NCBI GenBank assembly: GCA_002383415.1
Contig: DFYU01000034.1
Span: 2,818-17,496, forward strand
From: Geobacter sp. UBA4074
Lineage (GTDB): Bacteria; Desulfobacterota; Desulfuromonadia; Geobacterales; Pseudopelobacteraceae
Direction: 5' to 3'
Length of the DNA stretch: 14,679 bases
Every line of letters starts with the position of its first letter. The stretch's first letter is position 1. Both the position numbers and the translations under genes were made by a program. Below are positions 12,723 through 14,679 of this stretch, one piece after another. The notes under the pieces are model-generated. The model searched no databases, was not told where the DNA came from, and saw only the letters and a list, made by a program, of their open reading frames with translations.

Positions 12723-14369
12723 ATGCAGAAACAGGTTTACGTTATTGGACACCGCAACCCCGATACCGACTCCATCGCCTCGGCCATCGCCTATGCCGAC
12801 TTCAAGCGGCGGCTGGGATATAAACAGGTGACCGCTGCCATGGCCGGCGCACCCAATCCGCAGACCAGCTACATTCTCAACCGCCTGGGGGTGGAACCGC
12901 CCCTGTATCTGGCCGACGTACATCCCAAGGTGCGTGATGTGCTGGGTCGCGGGCCGATTACCGCCGCTGCCGGCATGCCGCTCAAGGAGGCCCTGGAGCT
13001 GTTTCACCAGCATGCCATCAGGGTATTGCCGGTGGTGGACCAGGCCAGGACGCCGCAGGGAGTGGTCTCGTTGCTCAAGCTGTCGGAGAAATATCTGGTG
13101 GCCGGCAGCGACCGTCGTCGCGGGGTGGACAGTTCGCTGCGCAACCTGTGCCATTGTCTTGAGGCCACCGTGCTTTGCGGTGAGCTGGACGATGAGCTGG
13201 AACACCTGCACCTGTTCATCGGGGCGATGACCGAACAATCCTTCAGCACCCGGATCGCCGGCTATGATCCATCGAGCCTGCTGGTGCTGACCGGCGACCG
13301 GCCCTCAATCCAGCATGCCGCCATTGAGATTGGCGTCCGGCTGCTGGTGGTTACCGGCGGGCTGCCGGTTGATGATGCTCTGCTGGCGGCTGCACGGGGC
13401 AAGGGGGTGGTGGTCATCTCTACCCCTCACGACACGGCATCGGCCACCTGGCTGGTACGGCTCTCGACGCCACTGGCCTGTTTCATGGATCAGAAGTTCG
13501 AACAGATCGGCGTGGCGGAGCCGCTGGAGCATCTGCGTCTGAAGTTGCTGCACTCCGGTGAGCCGGCGGTGGTGGCGGTGGAGGAGGATGGCTCCATTGC
13601 CGGCATTGCCACCAAATCGTCCCTGCTGACACCGCTACCCTACGCCTTGATCCTGGTGGACCATAACGAGCTGTCCCAGGCGGTGCCGGGTGCCGAGTCG
13701 GTTGATATCCTGGAAGTGATTGATCACCACAAGCTGGGCAACCCGGCCACCCACCAGCCGATCACCTTCATGGCAGCGCCGGTGGGCAGCACCTGTTCCA
13801 TCGTGGCCTCCCTCTACCGTGAACGGGGGGTGGTGCCTGATCAGGCGATCGCTGGTCTGCTGCTGGCCGGCATCATGTCCGATACGATCATCCTCAAATC
13901 TCCCACCACAACGGAGCGTGACCGTGAACTGGTGGCCTGGCTGGAGCCGCTGGCCGGGCTGGAGCACGCCGCCTTTGGCAAGGATATCTTTGCCTCCTGT
14001 GGTGGTTTCTCGGCCCACGGCTCCATCGAGCAGGCGGTGCGGGCTGACTTCAAGCAGTTTAATGTGGGTGAGATCCTGTTCGGGATCGGCCAGGTCGAGG
14101 TGATTGGCTTTGACGAGTTTTACGGGCTGAAGGAACGGCTGCGCGAAACCCTGCGGCAGGTCAAGCAGGCCGACAGACTGCAGCTGGCCGGTCTGATGGT
14201 GACCGACATCTACAGTGAGACCACCCTGTTTCTGGCCGAGGGCAAGAATGAACTGGCCCACCTGATGGGCTATCCCCAGCTGGAGCCGCACCTGTATGAG
14301 CTGAAAGGGGTCATGTCCCGCAAGAAGCAGATGGTGCCCCACCTGCTGAAGGTGCTGGGTGCACTCTGA
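12723..14369 (+). CDS. ppaC: Manganese-dependent family II inorganic pyrophosphatase with CBS-DRTGG regulatory insert
   Basis: This 548-residue cytoplasmic enzyme hydrolyses pyrophosphate to phosphate. The DHH catalytic half is split by a regulatory insert: GHRNPDTDS (H10, D14, D16) begins the protein, then come a CBS domain (about 67-125), a DRTGG domain (about 165-250; TGDRPS and LLVVTGG), a second CBS (about 255-303), and the rest of the DHH domain (VDHNE 312-316, DHH 334-336, MSDT D387). The DHHA2 domain ends with the conserved SRKKQMVPHL. Length and order match CBS-PPases, which in other bacteria are controlled by adenine nucleotides and diadenosine polyphosphates. Shine-Dalgarno GAGGG lies about 6 nt before the ATG, 20 bp after the HD-GYP stop, suggesting co-transcription. 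Confidence 0.96.
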   Translation: MQKQVYVIGHRNPDTDSIASAIAYADFKRRLGYKQVTAAMAGAPNPQTSYILNRLGVEPPLYLADVHPKVRDVLGRGPITAAAGMPLKEALELFHQHAIRVLPVVDQARTPQGVVSLLKLSEKYLVAGSDRRRGVDSSLRNLCHCLEATVLCGELDDELEHLHLFIGAMTEQSFSTRIAGYDPSSLLVLTGDRPSIQHAAIEIGVRLLVVTGGLPVDDALLAAARGKGVVVISTPHDTASATWLVRLSTPLACFMDQKFEQIGVAEPLEHLRLKLLHSGEPAVVAVEEDGSIAGIATKSSLLTPLPYALILVDHNELSQAVPGAESVDILEVIDHHKLGNPATHQPITFMAAPVGSTCSIVASLYRERGVVPDQAIAGLLLAGIMSDTIILKSPTTTERDRELVAWLEPLAGLEHAAFGKDIFASCGGFSAHGSIEQAVRADFKQFNVGEILFGIGQVEVIGFDEFYGLKERLRETLRQVKQADRLQLAGLMVTDIYSETTLFLAEGKNELAHLMGYPQLEPHLYELKGVMSRKKQMVPHLLKVLGAL

Positions 14370-14384
14370 TCTGCATTTCTTCAA

Positions 14385-14413
14385 TTGACCTTGAGCAGTC
14401 GAACTGCTACTGT
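14385..14413 (+). promoter_or_regulatory. Candidate promoter of the DEAD-box helicase gene, with palindrome in the spacer
   Basis: TTGACC (14385-14390; 5 of 6) and TACTGT (14408-14413) are 17 bp apart, and TGC directly before the -10 gives an extended -10. The spacer holds a perfect inverted repeat, AGCAGT-CGA-ACTGCT (14394-14408), that reaches the first base of the -10, a natural repressor-site position. The regulator is unknown. Confidence 0.5.
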
Positions 14414-14468
14414 ACAACTACTATTACACGCTGTTCCAGGAAGATAACGATTACCATCAGCATTCGTC

Positions 14469-14495
14469 AGCCCCGGAAACCTTCGGGGCTTTTTT
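14469..14495 (+). terminator. Terminator-like hairpin between the pyrophosphatase and helicase genes
   Basis: AGCCCCGGA (14469-14477) pairs with TTCGGGGCT (14482-14490; one G-T pair) around AACC, followed by six Ts. It lies 100 nt after the pyrophosphatase stop and 29 nt before the helicase ATG, downstream of the candidate promoter. It can be read as the end of the upstream operon, as a leader attenuator for the helicase, or both. Confidence 0.75.
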
Positions 14496-14523
14496 CTTGT
14501 GCAGCACGAAAGAAGGAACACCC

Positions 14524-14679
14524 ATGCCGTTTCAATCATTTAGCCTGCACCCCAAGGTGCTGAACGGCGTTTCAAGCGCCGGCTATCAAACCCCCACCCC
14601 GATCCAGTCCCAGGCCATTCCAAAGATCATGGCCGGACACGATATCATGGGCCTGGCACAGACCGGCACCGGCAAGACC
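14524..14679 (+). CDS. DEAD-box ATP-dependent RNA helicase (partial, runs off the window)
   Basis: Only the first 52 residues are present. They contain the family's N-terminal features: an aromatic lead-in (FQSFSLHPKVL), the Q motif GYQTPTPIQSQAIP, and motif I/Walker A AQTGTGKT at the very end of the window. The MPFQSF start resembles RhlE/DeaD-type helicases, but the fragment is too short to choose between them. Such enzymes unwind RNA during ribosome assembly, mRNA decay or cold adaptation. The start ATG is preceded by GAAGGA with a 6-nt spacing. The leader of about 100 nt contains a terminator-like hairpin. Confidence 0.93.
   Translation, partial: MPFQSFSLHPKVLNGVSSAGYQTPTPIQSQAIPKIMAGHDIMGLAQTGTGKT

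Noticed and set aside
13635..14417. 260-codon minus-strand open frame
   Set aside because: It is fully antisense to the pyrophosphatase and shows no domain.
1..14679. Defence island, toxin-antitoxin, prophage, insertion sequence or CRISPR array
   Set aside because: No transposase, integrase, phage protein, Cas gene, terminal inverted repeats or regularly spaced repeats were found. The APH-like kinase is a housekeeping-type fusion, not a clear resistance or toxin gene.

Overview
The window reads as a GC-rich chromosomal segment of an anaerobic, Geobacter-like deltaproteobacterium (Desulfuromonadia). This is inferred from the gene mix: an NtrC-type regulator with a Cache-domain kinase, an OxlT-family transporter behind a sigma-54 promoter, YkgJ-type cysteine-cluster proteins, PilZ and HD-GYP c-di-GMP proteins, and a CBS/DRTGG-containing family II pyrophosphatase. 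I see no phage, IS, CRISPR, tRNA or rRNA. Both edges cut genes.

Layout. 1-2258 (minus): a two-component pair; the sigma-54 response regulator runs off the left edge. A 94-bp divergent promoter region separates it from a MoxR ATPase and a DUF58 protein (plus, 2353-4148). The DUF58 gene appears to start at a CTG overlapping the moxR stop. Convergent to it, 3 bp away, is a minus-strand pair: a cysteine-cluster (YkgJ-like) protein and a PilZ protein. A radical SAM gene (5325-6548) diverges from that pair, and the two opposing start codons share one CATG. Next come a gene-free stretch with two inverted repeats and a strong sigma-54 promoter, an OFA-type MFS carboxylate transporter (6796-8193), and a terminator. 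A ferritin-like protein (minus) and a bifunctional APH-like/P-loop kinase (plus) are divergent. A cold-shock protein (10675-10875) sits behind a leader holding two terminator-like hairpins. A second YkgJ-like protein (minus) diverges from an HD-GYP phosphodiesterase, which is followed 20 bp later by the pyrophosphatase. A DEAD-box RNA helicase enters at the right edge behind a promoter, a palindrome and a terminator-like leader hairpin.

How the genes may work together. The Cache-domain kinase and NtrC-like regulator form one signalling module. The sigma-54 promoter at 6726-6740, with its paired upstream repeats, is the kind of target such a regulator uses, so carboxylate sensing linked to carboxylate uptake is a plausible but unproven circuit. 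PilZ and HD-GYP proteins point to c-di-GMP signalling. The cold-shock protein and the RNA helicase both have leader hairpins that could act as attenuators.

The most interesting items are regulatory and structural: the sigma-54 promoter and its spaced repeats, the CTG start, three starts placed 8-9 nt after a -10-like hexamer with no Shine-Dalgarno (leaderless candidates), the overlapping divergent starts, and the hairpin leaders. I did not find an evident new defence or mobile system.
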